Of a DNA stretch of 64,000 bases, positions 25,501-34,510 are shown piece after piece. The notes below the pieces were generated by a model. It made no database searches. It was not told the DNA's origin and saw nothing but the letters and a program-made list of their open reading frames with translations. The translations under genes and the position numbers were made by a program. Source of the DNA: Endomychus coccineus (taxonomy: Eukaryota > Arthropoda > Insecta > Coleoptera > Endomychidae); the NCBI GenBank assembly GCA_958510875.1, contig OY294067.1, forward strand, positions 55,378,039 to 55,442,038, in the 5' to 3' direction. Position 1 is the stretch's first letter. Each line of letters starts with the position of its first letter.

Positions 25501-27299
25501 CTAAAGCGCGACTGACACCACTGTGCAACGAATGGCTGTCTATGCGGGCTGTAAAAACCTCTTTTTCCACCACTGCGCAACATATGGGGGAATCTCGTGT
25601 GCGGAAGTTCAGCAACCACCAATTACCAATCGCCCAATGATTATACTAATTTATCGTCTAACATGACATTTATTTATTAATTACAACGCCCAACAACGAA
25701 ATCATTTTCAGAGCGAGGGGTTACATGAATAACGACTAAATACAGAATACAACAAAAGAACTACATATACACGTAAAAAGATTTTACCCGAGAAATGCTT
25801 TAGTTAAAAATGTCTATCTGATCACCTAAGCTGTTGCAAGTATTATGTGGTCCACCGAAGAATTTAATAAGAGTAAGTTGATAAAAAGTGATAATAACCT
25901 GGGAATATTGCAATTTAATTCAGAAATAATGGGAGAATCGTGAATTATTTGGTTAAAAATGAATTTCAAAATGAAGAGTACATACTGGACAATCTACAGC
26001 AACTTCGGCTAATCACTGAATCTCTTTGAAGTAGCTGCTCATGGGCTACACCTCTCGGTCAATTTCAATTTCTAAGTAAAAAAGTTTTGAAAATAATAAA
26101 CGGATTTAAGGGTGTTTGATCAAGGCATTATACAATATATTCGATTTCCTTGAGCTACACATTATCAATCTCTATATCAGCGTCACATGAGTTGACCTAC
26201 TAGGAATCGTAAAAGATCGTTATTACATTGATAAAAATTGATTACTCGGTATTATTAAAAACAGAATAGACAATAATTCTTCACGAAATAGTGAATTTAA
26301 GAAGAACCACTTTCCTTTTACCGTTCTGCAATATTCGAGTCATATTAGAACACATGTTTACGTTATCCGTGAGTTTCTTGTTCACAGCCGACGTACACTC
26401 CAAAACCGAACACTCGTCCGCGTCCATTTCCGGTCCTGTTCTTTCTGTTATGACTAGATCTAGATCAGGGGATAACTGATACAATTTGTTCACAGCGCCT
26501 ATGTACACTCTGCTGGTATTCTTATCCACGACCAGGTGATTGAAAACTTGCACGGTTGGATCGTTGAACGTTTTGATGATATCCCTGCTGAAAGCTGCCG
26601 CCGCGCTCAGTCGCACCGTAGTGGCGGTTACAACCGCCACCATTAAAATAACGATGAGCGGCCGCTTCATAGCAGCACAACTGGATTGGAACTCTTCAAG
26701 CCATTACTCCTGAAACAATTGAATCGTAATTTAGTATTTGGTATGGGTTATTTCATATACAATCGGGAATTTATGCGCAATAGAAAATAAAATTGCCAGT
26801 TCCCGCCACTCGTGGCGCCATAATAGCAAGTTCCGGTATAGCGACGAACAGTGTCAACTGTCAATGTCAATAGTCGAGTCAACACTGCAGTCACAGCAAG
26901 CTTTTGTTTTGAATTGATTATGAATAAGTAGCTGTTTATCTCAAAATGGTTCAGGTGTTGTGCTTTTCATGAAGGAACACATTTATTTTCAAAGGATGGT
27001 TACCAAGACCCTTCGAACTTAACAAAACAAACAGAGAAAAATAAGATACGCATACGAAAAATTATGTTCAGGTCTGTTTTGTGTGGAGACATGAGATGAA
27101 AGAATCTACTTGCCTTCCTTCGAAGTTTTTTTTAGAGATAATTCGAGTTTCCGATTTCTTTCATATCTATTTTACGAATTCGCATTTGTTTAAATTTTTT
27201 TTCTATGTTACAGATTTTGCAGATGACAGTGAGAATAAAAAAACCAAAACTCCAAATCCAGGTTGTTTTAGTAGCACTAAACACTTGTTAGAATTTTAA
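10418..27299 (+). CDS. Elp4: Elongator complex protein 4 (complete gene, 7 coding exons)
   Basis: Elp4 forms the Elp4-Elp5-Elp6 ring of Elongator, which supports wobble-uridine modification of tRNAs. Coding exons are 10418-10523, 10578-10613, 11559-11674, 15510-15735, 23002-23285, 23392-23620 and 27214-27299. Every intron is GT-AG and phases match, giving 1083 nt and 360 residues. Diagnostic stretches: SSGIPALDDLLGGGLPMGTV and EEDIHGSYS at the N-terminal RecA-like fold, KYFVAEG, NVLRIGILSIGSPMW, LRALVRSALAVAVITIP, AFKLRRKRFTIEKLHLPP, and a terminus ending KHLLEF. As in other Elp4 proteins the P-loop position lacks the classical GKT. The start ATG at 10418 follows an in-frame stop at 10412; Met at 10436 is an alternative. 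Introns 3, 4 and 6 are loaded with transposons. Confidence 0.95.
10578..10613 (+). CDS. Elp4: Elp4 coding exon 2 (36-bp microexon)
   Basis: Encodes GGLPMGTVALI, the loop that occupies the P-loop position of the RecA-like fold. Acceptor ATTTTAG, donor GTAAAT. Phase 1 at both ends. Confidence 0.9.
10614..11558. other. Elp4 intron 2, nothing else recognised
   Basis: AT-rich intron of 945 bp with no recognisable element. An open stretch running from 11306 through exon 3 is mostly intron read-through. Confidence 0.6.
11559..11674 (+). CDS. Elp4: Elp4 coding exon 3
   Basis: Starts within EEDIHGSYSKLMFKYFVAEG and ends with DSSPHDI. Acceptor AATTTCAG, donor GTAAGT. Enters in phase 1, leaves in phase 0. 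Confidence 0.95.
12500..14475. repeat. ~2-kb palindromic (snapback) element in Elp4 intron 3
   Basis: The outer arms (about 12521-12770 and 14190-14457) are inverted copies. Both contain the CATAGATCATTCAT segment, the GTCGACC run, the GGGTCGCTGATCACGATTCC motif and the CCAGATGGGAAATTT motif, in opposite order. Inside lie a second palindrome (12769-13729) and, at 13751, 13891 and 14040, repeats of an ATGACCTCTAGT unit about 140-149 bp apart. No coding sequence is evident. It probably arose as nested or dimerised foldback elements. Confidence 0.8.
12769..13729. repeat. inner long inverted repeat, arms ~450 bp, loop ~63 bp
   Basis: Left arm 12769 to about 13216 starts TATACAGGTTGTCCCAGG; right arm about 13280 to 13729 ends CCTGGGACATCCTGTATA. 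The spacer at 13217-13279 is AT-rich. Arms are highly similar by eye, with scattered substitutions. A truncated relative of the same terminus occurs at 59750. Such a structure in an intron would form a long hairpin in Elp4 pre-mRNA. Confidence 0.85.
14476..15509. other. rest of Elp4 intron 3
   Basis: A short GC-richer stretch (14515-14760) looks like part of a dispersed insect repeat, but I could not define its ends. Otherwise AT-rich intron. Confidence 0.35.
15510..15735 (+). CDS. Elp4: Elp4 coding exon 4
   Basis: Encodes IKEMPAVIKQ, then KIAFRYENLP and GHFYDLTKQM, matching the middle of Elp4 where animal proteins read KIAWRY and FGHYYD. Donor GTAAGT. Enters in phase 0, leaves in phase 1. 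Confidence 0.95.
16042..17008. mobile_element. TA-flanked TIR element, copy 1 (Tc1/mariner-like), Elp4 intron 4
   Basis: The ends are inverted repeats starting CCGGGATATCAAA, with TTATCTTGGTCAAGGGTGGT and a TTACGTTTGAAATAATTATG block, complemented on the right (about 16905-17008). Both ends abut TA, the target used by Tc1/mariner elements. Internal frames at 16135-16458 and 16581-16874 are open but match nothing I know, and their GC content is higher than the surroundings. The same termini bound a different interior at 46766-47303. Confidence 0.75.
18060..18720 (-). pseudogene. Penelope-like element 3' fragment with GIY-YIG domain
   Basis: On the - strand, 18600 to 18309 encodes CGVYKLTCGSCPMIYIGQIG, then RTFKKRIKEHR and FAEHLI. 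This is the GIY-YIG endonuclease found at the C-terminus of Penelope-like retroelements; the spaced Y-I-G, R and H/E residues are visible. The reverse transcriptase is absent. Downstream on the same strand, at 18130-18178, is a decayed hammerhead-like motif. Confidence 0.75.
18130..18178 (-). ncRNA. decayed hammerhead ribozyme motif of the Penelope fragment
   Basis: Read on the - strand: UUGAAGA (for CUGAUGA) at 18170-18164, one extra A, stem II GCUAC/GUAGC with a GGUG loop, the core GAAA at 18148-18145, a zero-loop palindromic stem III (CUA/UAG) and the cleavage triplet GUC ending at 18137. Two substitutions in the catalytic core and a poorly paired stem I suggest it no longer cleaves. Confidence 0.5.
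19291..20280. other. Elp4 intron 4, nothing recognised
   Basis: AT-rich intronic sequence without a recognisable element. Confidence 0.4.
20290..20640 (+). pseudogene. degenerate Tc1/mariner-group transposase fragment
   Basis: The frame through 20385 reads RDMPWPFRSPYLTMCDLF, close to the WPPRSPDLTPCDFFLWG block that carries the second catalytic Asp in many insect IS630/Tc1/mariner transposases. Downstream frames with stops resemble the C-terminal helix region. Many disruptions; no ends found. It may belong to the same family as the TA-flanked elements at 16042 and 46766, but that is a guess. Confidence 0.45.
20641..21260. other. Elp4 intron 4, unassigned
   Basis: Contains a 108-codon open stretch at 20876-21202 on + with no recognisable domain. 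Probably non-coding. Confidence 0.35.
21290..22985 (-). mobile_element. 5'-truncated CR1/Jockey-group LINE in Elp4 intron 4
   Basis: Reading leftward from about 22970: STAPGHDG, then VIVPLYKKGDHLKCINYRPI (fingers), then after a frame change GFADLEKAFDTVSHSRL (motif A), GVPQGTVLGPMLFTIYINDL (motif B), VSFADDTAIF (motif C), then the thumb region and LSLVQSQLSYGIIGWGS. A stop codon lies at 21706. The 3' end toward 21290 contains an ATT/AAT-rich tail. The endonuclease domain is missing and there is at least one frameshift near 22640, so it is dead. Its 5' truncation point lies within tens of bases of the Elp4 exon 5 acceptor. Confidence 0.85.
23002..23285 (+). CDS. Elp4: Elp4 coding exon 5
   Basis: Encodes GDSAFQNPAYNDLLKAI, then KRNVLRIGILSIGSPMW and LRALVRSALAVAVITIP. 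This is the second half of the RecA-like fold. Acceptor TTTTTCAG, donor GTAAGT. Enters in phase 1, leaves in phase 0. Confidence 0.95.
23392..23620 (+). CDS. Elp4: Elp4 coding exon 6
   Basis: Encodes NSLERCVHSSDISMRLQAF, then YHGFFHLTKL, KLRRKRFTIEKLHLPP, matching YHGLIHI and KRKLFTIERLHLPP of animal Elp4. Acceptor CTTCCAG, donor GTGAGT. Enters in phase 0, leaves in phase 1. Confidence 0.95.
23775..23918. repeat. stem-loop MITE-like repeat in Elp4 intron 6
   Basis: Left arm (AATAGAGTGTTCACCCTAATCC ... AAAGTACTGAG, imperfect) pairs with the right arm ending GGATAAGGGTGAATATTTCT. The spacer is about 40 bp. No coding capacity. Confidence 0.6.
23971..25493 (-). mobile_element. hAT element with decayed transposase, Elp4 intron 6
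   Basis: Terminal repeats CAGAGGTTCCCAAACTTTTT (left) and, inverted, a right end finishing CCACTTTGGGAATCACTG are typical hAT ends. They are flanked by CGCTAGAC and CGCGAGAC, an 8-bp target duplication with one mismatch. On the - strand, 25316-24654 encodes the ADGAPAMFGRYRGF core and the CVIHRQHLVAKNL segment. 24651-24340 encodes the C-terminal dimerisation domain: WEIARKLLIEFSSSYLVEKS followed by FSVV. The N-terminal BED-finger and first catalytic residue are deleted and a stop splits the frame. It resembles ZBED5/SCAND3-type hAT transposases. Confidence 0.9.
25502..26280. other. Elp4 intron 6, nothing recognised
   Basis: A GC-richer 100-bp tract directly after the hAT, then AT-rich sequence with no recognised element. 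Confidence 0.4.
26362..26670 (-). CDS. PlexA: plexin, first coding exon (plexin A-like)
   Basis: Plexins are transmembrane semaphorin receptors for axon guidance. The exon starts MKRPLIVILMVAVV, a signal peptide that probably ends in the Ala-rich stretch near residue 26. It runs into the sema domain: FNDPTVQVFNHLVVDKNTSR, VYIGAVNKLYQLSPDLDLV, then KKLTDN. In other plexins TDN is followed by VNK, which here must come from exon 2. The donor after TDN is GTAAAC at 26361-26356; the exon is 103 codons and ends in phase 0. The start ATG lies 39 bp after an acceptor (TTTCAG, exon start 26709), so there is an upstream 5' UTR exon. No further plexin exon was found to the left. PlexA fits better than PlexB but this was judged from memory of family motifs. 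Confidence 0.85.
26671..26709 (-). other. plexin 5' UTR part of the first coding exon
   Basis: Non-coding leader between a splice acceptor (TTTCAG at 26715-26710 on the - strand) and the ATG at 26670. Shows that transcription starts farther right, in or beyond the Elp4 3' end. Confidence 0.6.
27214..27299 (+). CDS. Elp4: Elp4 coding exon 7 (last)
   Basis: Encodes DFADDSENKK and a C-terminus ending STKHLLEF, comparable with the KKHLDF terminus of vertebrate Elp4. Acceptor TATGTTACAG. Stop TAA at 27297-27299. Confidence 0.93.
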
Positions 27300-27372
27300 A
27301 TAAATTGAGTAAATTATTTATTTGTAATAATTATAATTTTGTTAAATTGAACTTTTTTACTATGTGAATAAA
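27299..27372 (+). terminator. candidate Elp4 polyadenylation signals
   Basis: AATAAA occurs at 27299-27304, overlapping the stop codon, and again at 27367-27372. The second leaves room for a short 3' UTR and is the likelier signal. Confidence 0.5.
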
Positions 27373-27944
27373 TGAAATTATTCCTAAATTGTCCTTAGAT
27401 CTCATTAAATGTTTGCTTTTATTCACCTTTTCATTTAAGCTTAAAATTGTGTAATTATACTGTCTTTTTATTACATCTGTTAGTTGATATTTAGTTGATC
27501 TGCTGCCATCTATCAAAGGGCGGTGGCTCAATAGGCAGTGGGGATTCCCCGAGTTGAAGGGTATTCCCCGAGTGGTGTTCAGTGCAAGACTGGTAGGCCC
27601 GTAGCTGTGGTGCGGTAGTACGAAGTTAGAAATTAAGAGGTACGGAAACGGATGTACTTTTTAAGAGCTCGGTGTGGTGGTTGGGAGGAACGTGCCCTAT
27701 AGGCGGTAATTTACGTGATAATTCGCTTAAAAACGAATGATGAACTAGCAAAACAGTTTATGAACTAACACATCTATTACAGTAGCATGCTGTTGAGATA
27801 TTTCTTTCTCTATCTCGAGTGAGTCGAGAATTCTGTTTTTGTTAGTCCCCAATTGATGAAAAGATATTCTGGGAGCAGGTAATCCGATCGTCCTTATATG
27901 ATTCATTTTGAGGTATGTCATCAGTATATTTCCTAGTAGTTATA
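27373..27944. other. intergenic, unassigned
   Basis: A GC-richer block at 27510-27720 with a repeated ATTCCCCGAGT motif stands out from the AT-rich surroundings. It may be part of an old element, but no ends or coding capacity were seen. Confidence 0.35.
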
Positions 27945-28420
27945 GGAGGGCAAGGTGAAAAAATGAAATAAAGAAATGATTTATTTGGTCCAAACTTATT
28001 TTATTTCTCACCATAATCTTGTAGTCCGATACACTTTGTCCAACGTTTTTCTAATTTTTCGATCCCTTCCAATTAATACGATTTCGGCAATCCTTCAAAA
28101 TAGGCGTTTGTTTCAGCGATGACCTCATCGTTGGAGCCAAATCTGGAATTGAGCTATTTCTTCAAGTTTGTAGATAGATAAAAATCGCAGGTGGTCGAAT
28201 CTGGACAATATGGTGGATGACGAACCAATTCGTAGCGCACTTTTTTCTTTGCCAAATGCGGCCGCTTTCGCTTCAAATCGGCGTCGAATCGATTCAACAG
28301 CTTTGCATAATGTACGTTGGTGATCGTTTTGCCCTTTTTAAATTACTCGATATGGACGACATCGTGTGCATCCCAACAAACTGTCGCCATGACTTTGTTG
28401 GCCGATAAACGGTACATCAC
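27945..28420 (-). pseudogene. mariner 3' fragment
   Basis: Starts with TA then GGAGGGCAAGGTGAAAA, the same terminal repeat as the mariner at 52261-53576. The body matches that element's 3' half (region around the last catalytic Asp and the C-terminus) but is truncated at the transposase N-terminal side and has internal deletions. Confidence 0.75.
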
Positions 28421-28790
28421 AAATGTTACATGGAATTTTCGATTTTGGTGTAATTTTTTTATTTTTCAGGAACTTTTCACGTTGATTCGTTAAATTTACC
28501 CTGCACGCCTAAGGATTTGATTTTTTAAATTTGTGATTGTTGTAGATATTGATTGATTCGACAACGTTAATATTGTTTTGACTCATCATTACATTCAAAA
28601 AATGCATCTAAATAAAATCGCAAAATGGTGTCAACGTAGGTTTGATGAATAACTAAAAAAGTTACATTCCAACTTTTATTATTATTATGGAGAAAAACTT
28701 CTTTTGCTGCAAAATGTTAAAAGCTTAAACATGATATAAGGAGGTTTGAATTTATCCCACGATTTATATACAATTCGACTCTCAACTATT

Positions 28791-29910
28791 ACACTTTGGT
28801 GCAACTCGCCAACATGTTCAAACAAGAACATGATAGTGTTTTTTATTCATACATGTCTCCTAGAATACATGTCTTAGGTTTAACTATCTTGCATTGCATT
28901 ATTATTTCTCTTCATTCTCTCACTAAGTAACTACAACAGACCAATATTGTACAATCTGTTGATCTTGCTATTGTCTTCATGGAAATGCTTACACTGAGAT
29001 GAGCTCCATCCTGAGATATTTTTGACATCTAAAGGCATCTAAAAATTACACTTTGGTGCAACTCGCCAACATGTTCAAACAAGGACATGATAGTGTTTTT
29101 TACTCATACATGTCTCCTAGAATACATGTCTTAGGTTTAACTATCCTGCATTGCATTATTATTTCTCTTCATATTCTCAGGAAGTTACTACAACAGACCA
29201 ATATTGTCCAATCTGTTGATCTTGCTATTGTCTTCATGGAAATGCTTACACTGAGATGAGCTTCATCCTGAGATATTTTTGACATCTGAAGGTATCTAAA
29301 AATTACACTTTGGTGCAACTCGCCAACATGTTCAAACAAGAACATGATAGTGTTTTCTATTCATACATGCCTCCTAGAATACATGTCTTAGGTTTAACTA
29401 TCTTGCATTGCATTATTGTTTCTCTTCATTTTCTCAGGAAGTTACTACAACAGACCAATATTGTCCAATCTGTTGACCTTGCTATTGTCTTCATGGAAAT
29501 GCTTACACTGAGATGAGCTTCATCCTGAGATATTTTTGACATCTCAAGGCATCTAAAAATTACACTTTGGTGCAACTCGCCAACCTGTTCAAACAAGGAC
29601 ATGATAGCGTTTTTTATTCATACATGCCTCCTAGAATTCATGTCTTAGGTTCAACTATCTTGCATTGCATTATTATTTCTCTTCATTTTCTCAGGAAGTT
29701 ACTACAACAGACCAATATTGTCCAATCTGTTGATCTTGCTATTGTATTCATGGAAATGCTTACACTGAGATGATCTTCATCCTGAGATATTTTTGACATC
29801 TAAAGGCATCTAAAAATAACACTTTGGTGCAACTCGCCAACATGTTCAAACAAGGACATGATAGTGTTTTTTATTCATACATGCCTCCTAAAATACATGT
29901 CTTAGGTTTC
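28791..29910. repeat. 257-bp tandem satellite, about 4.4 copies
   Basis: The marker ACACTTTGGTGCAACTCGCC starts at 28791, 29048, 29305, 29562 and 29819: four exact steps of 257 bp, then a partial fifth copy. Copies differ by a few substitutions each. Single diverged copies occur at about 30508-30663, 31405-31480 and 33647-33730. Open stretches of 68 codons recur in the units but start without ATG and are not thought to be genes. Confidence 0.92.
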
Positions 29911-31479
29911 TCAGATGTATATTAAAAAATTTATATTGTGCTTTTTTCATCTTTTCATCTCCATGGCAGTGATCATCGAAATCAATAGATCAGCTTGATT
30001 TCTTTGTTGTATACCTGTTTTTCGTTAATTATTCTTAATTTTTCTGAAATAGAACTTTTTGTTAACTTGTTAATATGATGTTTGCACTGACCTCTGGGGC
30101 CTGTACTTGATTAAATATATGCAATCGAATCACTTTGGTTCAATGCGTAAATTCATAAAATTGAGATAGTGATTCATTCATCAATACTTTTGAAGGAAGA
30201 AATGATTTTTTATGTTAATCTCCCTCAGCAAAAATCCGGTTATGTTTGGCTCCCTGACGTAGAAAATACGACCTACCGGATGTTTCATAACTTTGCTTGA
30301 TTACTGTATCTATAGCACAGAAACTACACTGATTCAAGTTTTATCCAGTAACATTATTAAGAAATCCGATGGGAAAAACAACATTTGCTGTGAATCGTTA
30401 ATAAATTTGAACATAATATAAAGAGGTTTCGATTTACGTCATGATCCATATATTCAATTCGAACCCCAACAATAATCTTTTTTTGTGTACATTCTCCCAT
30501 GAAGTATCTACAACAGACCAATATTATCCAATCTGTTGATCTTGTTATTGTCTTCATGTTAACACCGATATGAGCTTCATCCTGCGAGATATTTTTGACG
30601 CAGGCACCTAAAAATTACACTTTGGTGTGACTCTCCAACATGTTCAAACAAGGACATGATAGTGTTTATTAAATTTATATATGCCTCCCAGAATTAATGC
30701 AATTCTTACGTTTTTCCAATGTATATTATTAAAGTGTTTCGATATATCAATCAATGCTTTTTCGGATCTCCATAGTAGTGATCATCGAATGCAATAGATA
30801 AGCTTTAACGTTGATTATACATTCATTAGTTGGAGACATCTTTTTCGTTATTTATTCGTGTTCAATGGAATTTGTGTATCTTGTTCAATCCAAATATCCA
30901 GTCAGATATCTTTTGGGATCTTATGCCAATAGTTTTTACTTAAAGCTGTCGTACTGTAGCTCCTATATAGTACTCGATGGTTTTCCGCTTTCCTAAACTG
31001 TCTTTTTCGCGTAGAAGGAGACGATATAATATTTTTGTATCTATTGGTCTTATATCAGAATTACTCGATCTATTAGACATTTTTACAACTAATTTCGCTC
31101 ACGTGTTACGCTGTAGAAGAACGAGTACGGTGATTAATGCTTCGATTAGTCATATATTAAGTTTAGCAAAAACAACTTAAGATAGTGATTCATCAAAAAA
31201 GAATTTTAATGGGAGATATAAATTTAATTAATAGTCTGCCCAGCGAAAATATTTTTTTGTTTTGAGTTACTGATAAAGAAAATACGGATCTACCGGATGT
31301 TTTAGAATTATTGGATTTATCTATTGAAGAGAAACTACACTTATTCAAAATTTATTCAGAAACATTATTAAGAAAACATCATGGAGAGAAACTACTTTTG
31401 CTGGGGAATGCTTACTCTGAGATGAACTTCATCCTGGCAAAGGCATCTAAAAATTACACTCTGGTGTAACTCATCAACA

Positions 31480-33646
31480 GAAACAGCACTCCATCAACTT
31501 AGGGTGGAAGAAACGCTGGAAAATAACGAAATTCTTCTAGCGGCTTTCCTAGACATAGAAAGAGCTTTTGACAACACCTCAATTAATTCAATCATCAGGT
31601 CCCTCAAACACAGAGGAATCGAGGAACCATGTGTGGCCTGGATAGACTCAATGCTGAGGAATAGGATGATACATGCAACCATGATGGAGGAGACCGTAGT
31701 AGCCCGAGTGGCCAGAGGATGCCCGCAGGGGGGAGTACTTTCTCCACTCCTGTGGCACCTGGTCGTGGACGGGCTACTGAAAACCCTCCAGGACAAAGGA
31801 TACAGAACCCTTGGATGTGCCGACGACAAAGTGGCCATGGTACAAGGAAAATACAACTCCACGGTCAGAGATCAAATGCAAAAGGCTCTGAATTTGGTAA
31901 CAACATGGACGGATTCAGAGGGACTGAATATCAGTCCCCACAAAGCCACCATAGTAGCATTCACTCGTAAACGCAAAACAGAGGACTTGGGACCTCTGAA
32001 GATTCGAGGAGAAATCGTACAGATAAAAGGGGAAGTCAAATATTTCGGGGTGATACTAGACTTGAAATTGACTTGGAACCAACATCTGGGAAAATTAATC
32101 AAAAAAGCGGAGACCTCATTATATGTGGCCAGACGCTCCTTCGGAAAAAAATGGGGGCTACGACCGAACATGCTCTACTGGTTGTACAACATGGTGGTCA
32201 AACCCGCAATAACATACGCCTCTTTGGTATGGTGGCCTAAAACACAACAAAGAGGGACCATGATAAGACTGACTAAGGTCCAGAGACTTGTATGTCTTGG
32301 GATCACAGGGGCCATGAAATCTACGCCCATTGCAGCAAAGGAAACACTACTGGGATTACTTCCCCTCCAATTGGTAATCCAAGGAGAGGCCGGGCTTGGT
32401 GCTTTCAGAATACAAAGTACACTGGAGAATGTTCACATTGGGCCAGGACACATGAGTATCGTAAAAATCGTGACCAGGGACGTGCTAGGCATGAGAACAG
32501 ATCACATCTCAAAGCGATACTCTTTCAACAACACATTCAGGGTATCAATACCAGAAAGGACTGAATGGGAACATACAAACCTGAGCGACATTCTACAGGG
32601 AAAGATCTGGTATACAGACGGGTCTAAGACTGAAAAAGGTGCAGGTCAGGAGTATATTCAAGAAACCCAAAGACTGGCTTGAGCTATTCATTGGGTAAAC
32701 ACACCTCTATCTTCCAAGCAGAGGTATATACAATCCTCCAATGTGTGAAGGAAAACAATCGGAGAGCCATCGATGATGAGCAGATCCACATATTGACAGA
32801 CAGTCAGGCTGCACTTAGGCAATGAGAAGTCAGGAAGTGACATCCCGTCTGGTATGAACATGCAAAAAAGAACTTGACATACTGGCAGACCGAAACCGCG
32901 TTAAGCTGATTTGGGTGCCGGGACATCAGGGAACGACAGGCAACGAAAAAGCCGACGAACTTGCAAAAAGAGGGTCAGAGAACGCTCCAGATCCAGAACA
33001 GACCACGGGGGTACCAAAACGTACAGCACGAAGGTCTGTAGAAGACTGGATCATGGAAAACCACAAAGAATACTGGGAAAAATCCCAGGAAACGAACATG
33101 TGAAGAAATACATCAATGCCCCGTGTAACAAAAGAACGACAGACCTATTAGCACTAAATAGGGAAAAAATAAAAGTCGTAATAGGGCTTATGACTGGCCA
33201 TGCGCCAGTAAAAGGCCACCTAAACAAAATGGGACTGTACAATGGCGACCTGACATGCAGATTTTGCGGTAAGGATACAGAAACAGTGACACACATACTG
33301 TGTAAATGCGAGGCTCTGGATCGCAAACGACAGTCAATTTTTGGAAAGCCTAACGGCGAACCAGAATTATACAGTTCCCACCCTGTAAAGGACTTGTACA
33401 AACTCGTGCAAGGTACAAAAATACTTGAGTGGATACCGTAAACAAATGAAACATAGGCGAGATACAATGGGCCAGTAGGGCTAAGTGTCACCGAAGGCAA
33501 TAGCCAGACAATCCTACAAAGGGGGTGAAGTTTTTAGTGAGTATTCCTGGAATGGTGACTTCTCACAGTAGACCTTGAGATTCAAAGGCTCATAACCTCC
33601 CCCCCATAAAGGGTTTTCTTCAGTTCCGCAACAAAAAAAAAAAAAG
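31480..33646 (+). mobile_element. 5'-truncated I-like LINE with reverse transcriptase and RNase H
   Basis: Flanked by TCAACA at 31474-31479 and 33647-33652, a target duplication inside the 257-bp satellite. The frame 31504-32682 encodes the reverse transcriptase: FLDIERAFDNTSINSII (motif A), GCPQGGVLSPLLW (motif B), GCADDKVAMV (motif C, C for the usual F). It runs into RNase H (WYTDGSKTEKGAG). A frameshift near 32645 and stops at about 32820 follow; RNase H resumes with WVPGHQGTTGNEKADELAKR near 32910. The 3' frame (32911-33441) ends with a CCHC knuckle, CRFCGKDTETVTHILCKC. A 3' UTR and a poly-A tract end at 33645. Endonuclease and ORF1 are missing. Confidence 0.92.
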
Positions 33647-34302
33647 TCAACATATTCAAACAAGGACATGATGGTGTTTTTAATTATACATGCCTCCTAG
33701 AAGTCCAAGTCTTAGGTTTTCCAGTGTATATTATAAAAAACTATCTTGTGTTATTCTCGATCTCCATGACAGTGATGATCGAATGCAATATACTCGTACA
33801 TCTTGTTTTCTTAGTTGAATACCTGTTTCACCTTTTATTTCTCTGAAATAATACTTTTAGCTAACTTGTTTATATGATGTTTGTACTGATCTCTGGATTG
33901 ATTAAATCTATGCAAGCAAATCGCTTTGGTTCTATGCGTAAATTCATAAAATTGAGATTAATTCATCAATACTGTTGAAGGAAGAAATGATTTTGATGTT
34001 AATAATTTCCCTCGGCTAAAATCGGATTATGTTTAGCTCCCTGACATAGAAAATATGACCTACCGGATGTTTCAGAATTATTGGCCTTATTACTATATCT
34101 ATAGCAAAGATTCAAGTTTTATTCAGCAACATTATTAGGAAAGCAGATGGAAAGAAGCAACATTTGCTGTGAATCTTTGATAAATTCAAACATAATATAA
34201 ACAGGTTTCGATTTACGTTGTTGATGATGTTTCTCGATGCCACTCGATGTTGCTGATAGGAAATAGTTATTTTTGAAAGAATCCCTGAAAAGTGTTTTCA
34301 TT

Positions 34303-34510
34303 CTCCCAGGATATTATATTATTTCATAAAATCAAAGCAACACCATTATCGGGGGCTTGATCATTTTCATTTATTATGTCAAAGTTATAGTTGATTTATT
34401 CTCACTCTCCGAGGACATTATATTATTTCATAAAATCAAAGCAACTAACACCATTATCAGGGGCTTGACAATTGTCATTTATTATCTCAAAGTCATAGTT
34501 AATTTGCAGG
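34303..34510. repeat. tandem duplication, period 104 bp
   Basis: The segment from 34311 (ATATTATATTATTTCATAAA) is repeated from 34415. Both copies contain GGGGCTTGA and TCATTTATTAT. Two copies only. Confidence 0.75.

Larger units (their letters stand above)
28600..34230. repeat. higher-order repeat block with long diverged units
   Basis: Long units recur in the same orientation. The segment 29930-30450 is matched by 33720-34220, sharing GATGTTTG(C/T)ACTGA, TGCGTAAATTCATAAAATTG and GACCTACCGGATGTTTCA. Partial copies lie at 28620-28760, 30500-30800 and 31240-31480. Each unit includes the 257-bp satellite sequence; one has amplified it. A LINE interrupts the last unit. Confidence 0.75.

Noticed and set aside
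26291..26479. Plus-strand frame opposite the plexin exon.
   Set aside because: Shadow of the plexin sema-domain coding strand.
29053..29773. Three repeated 68-codon open frames, one per 257-bp unit, looking like a tandem gene family.
   Set aside because: They start without ATG, have no recognisable domain, and simply follow the period of the satellite.
31872..32171. Overlapping frames on both strands in the LINE, suggesting a second gene.
   Set aside because: They are alternative frames of the reverse-transcriptase region; only the 31504-32682 frame carries the RT motifs.
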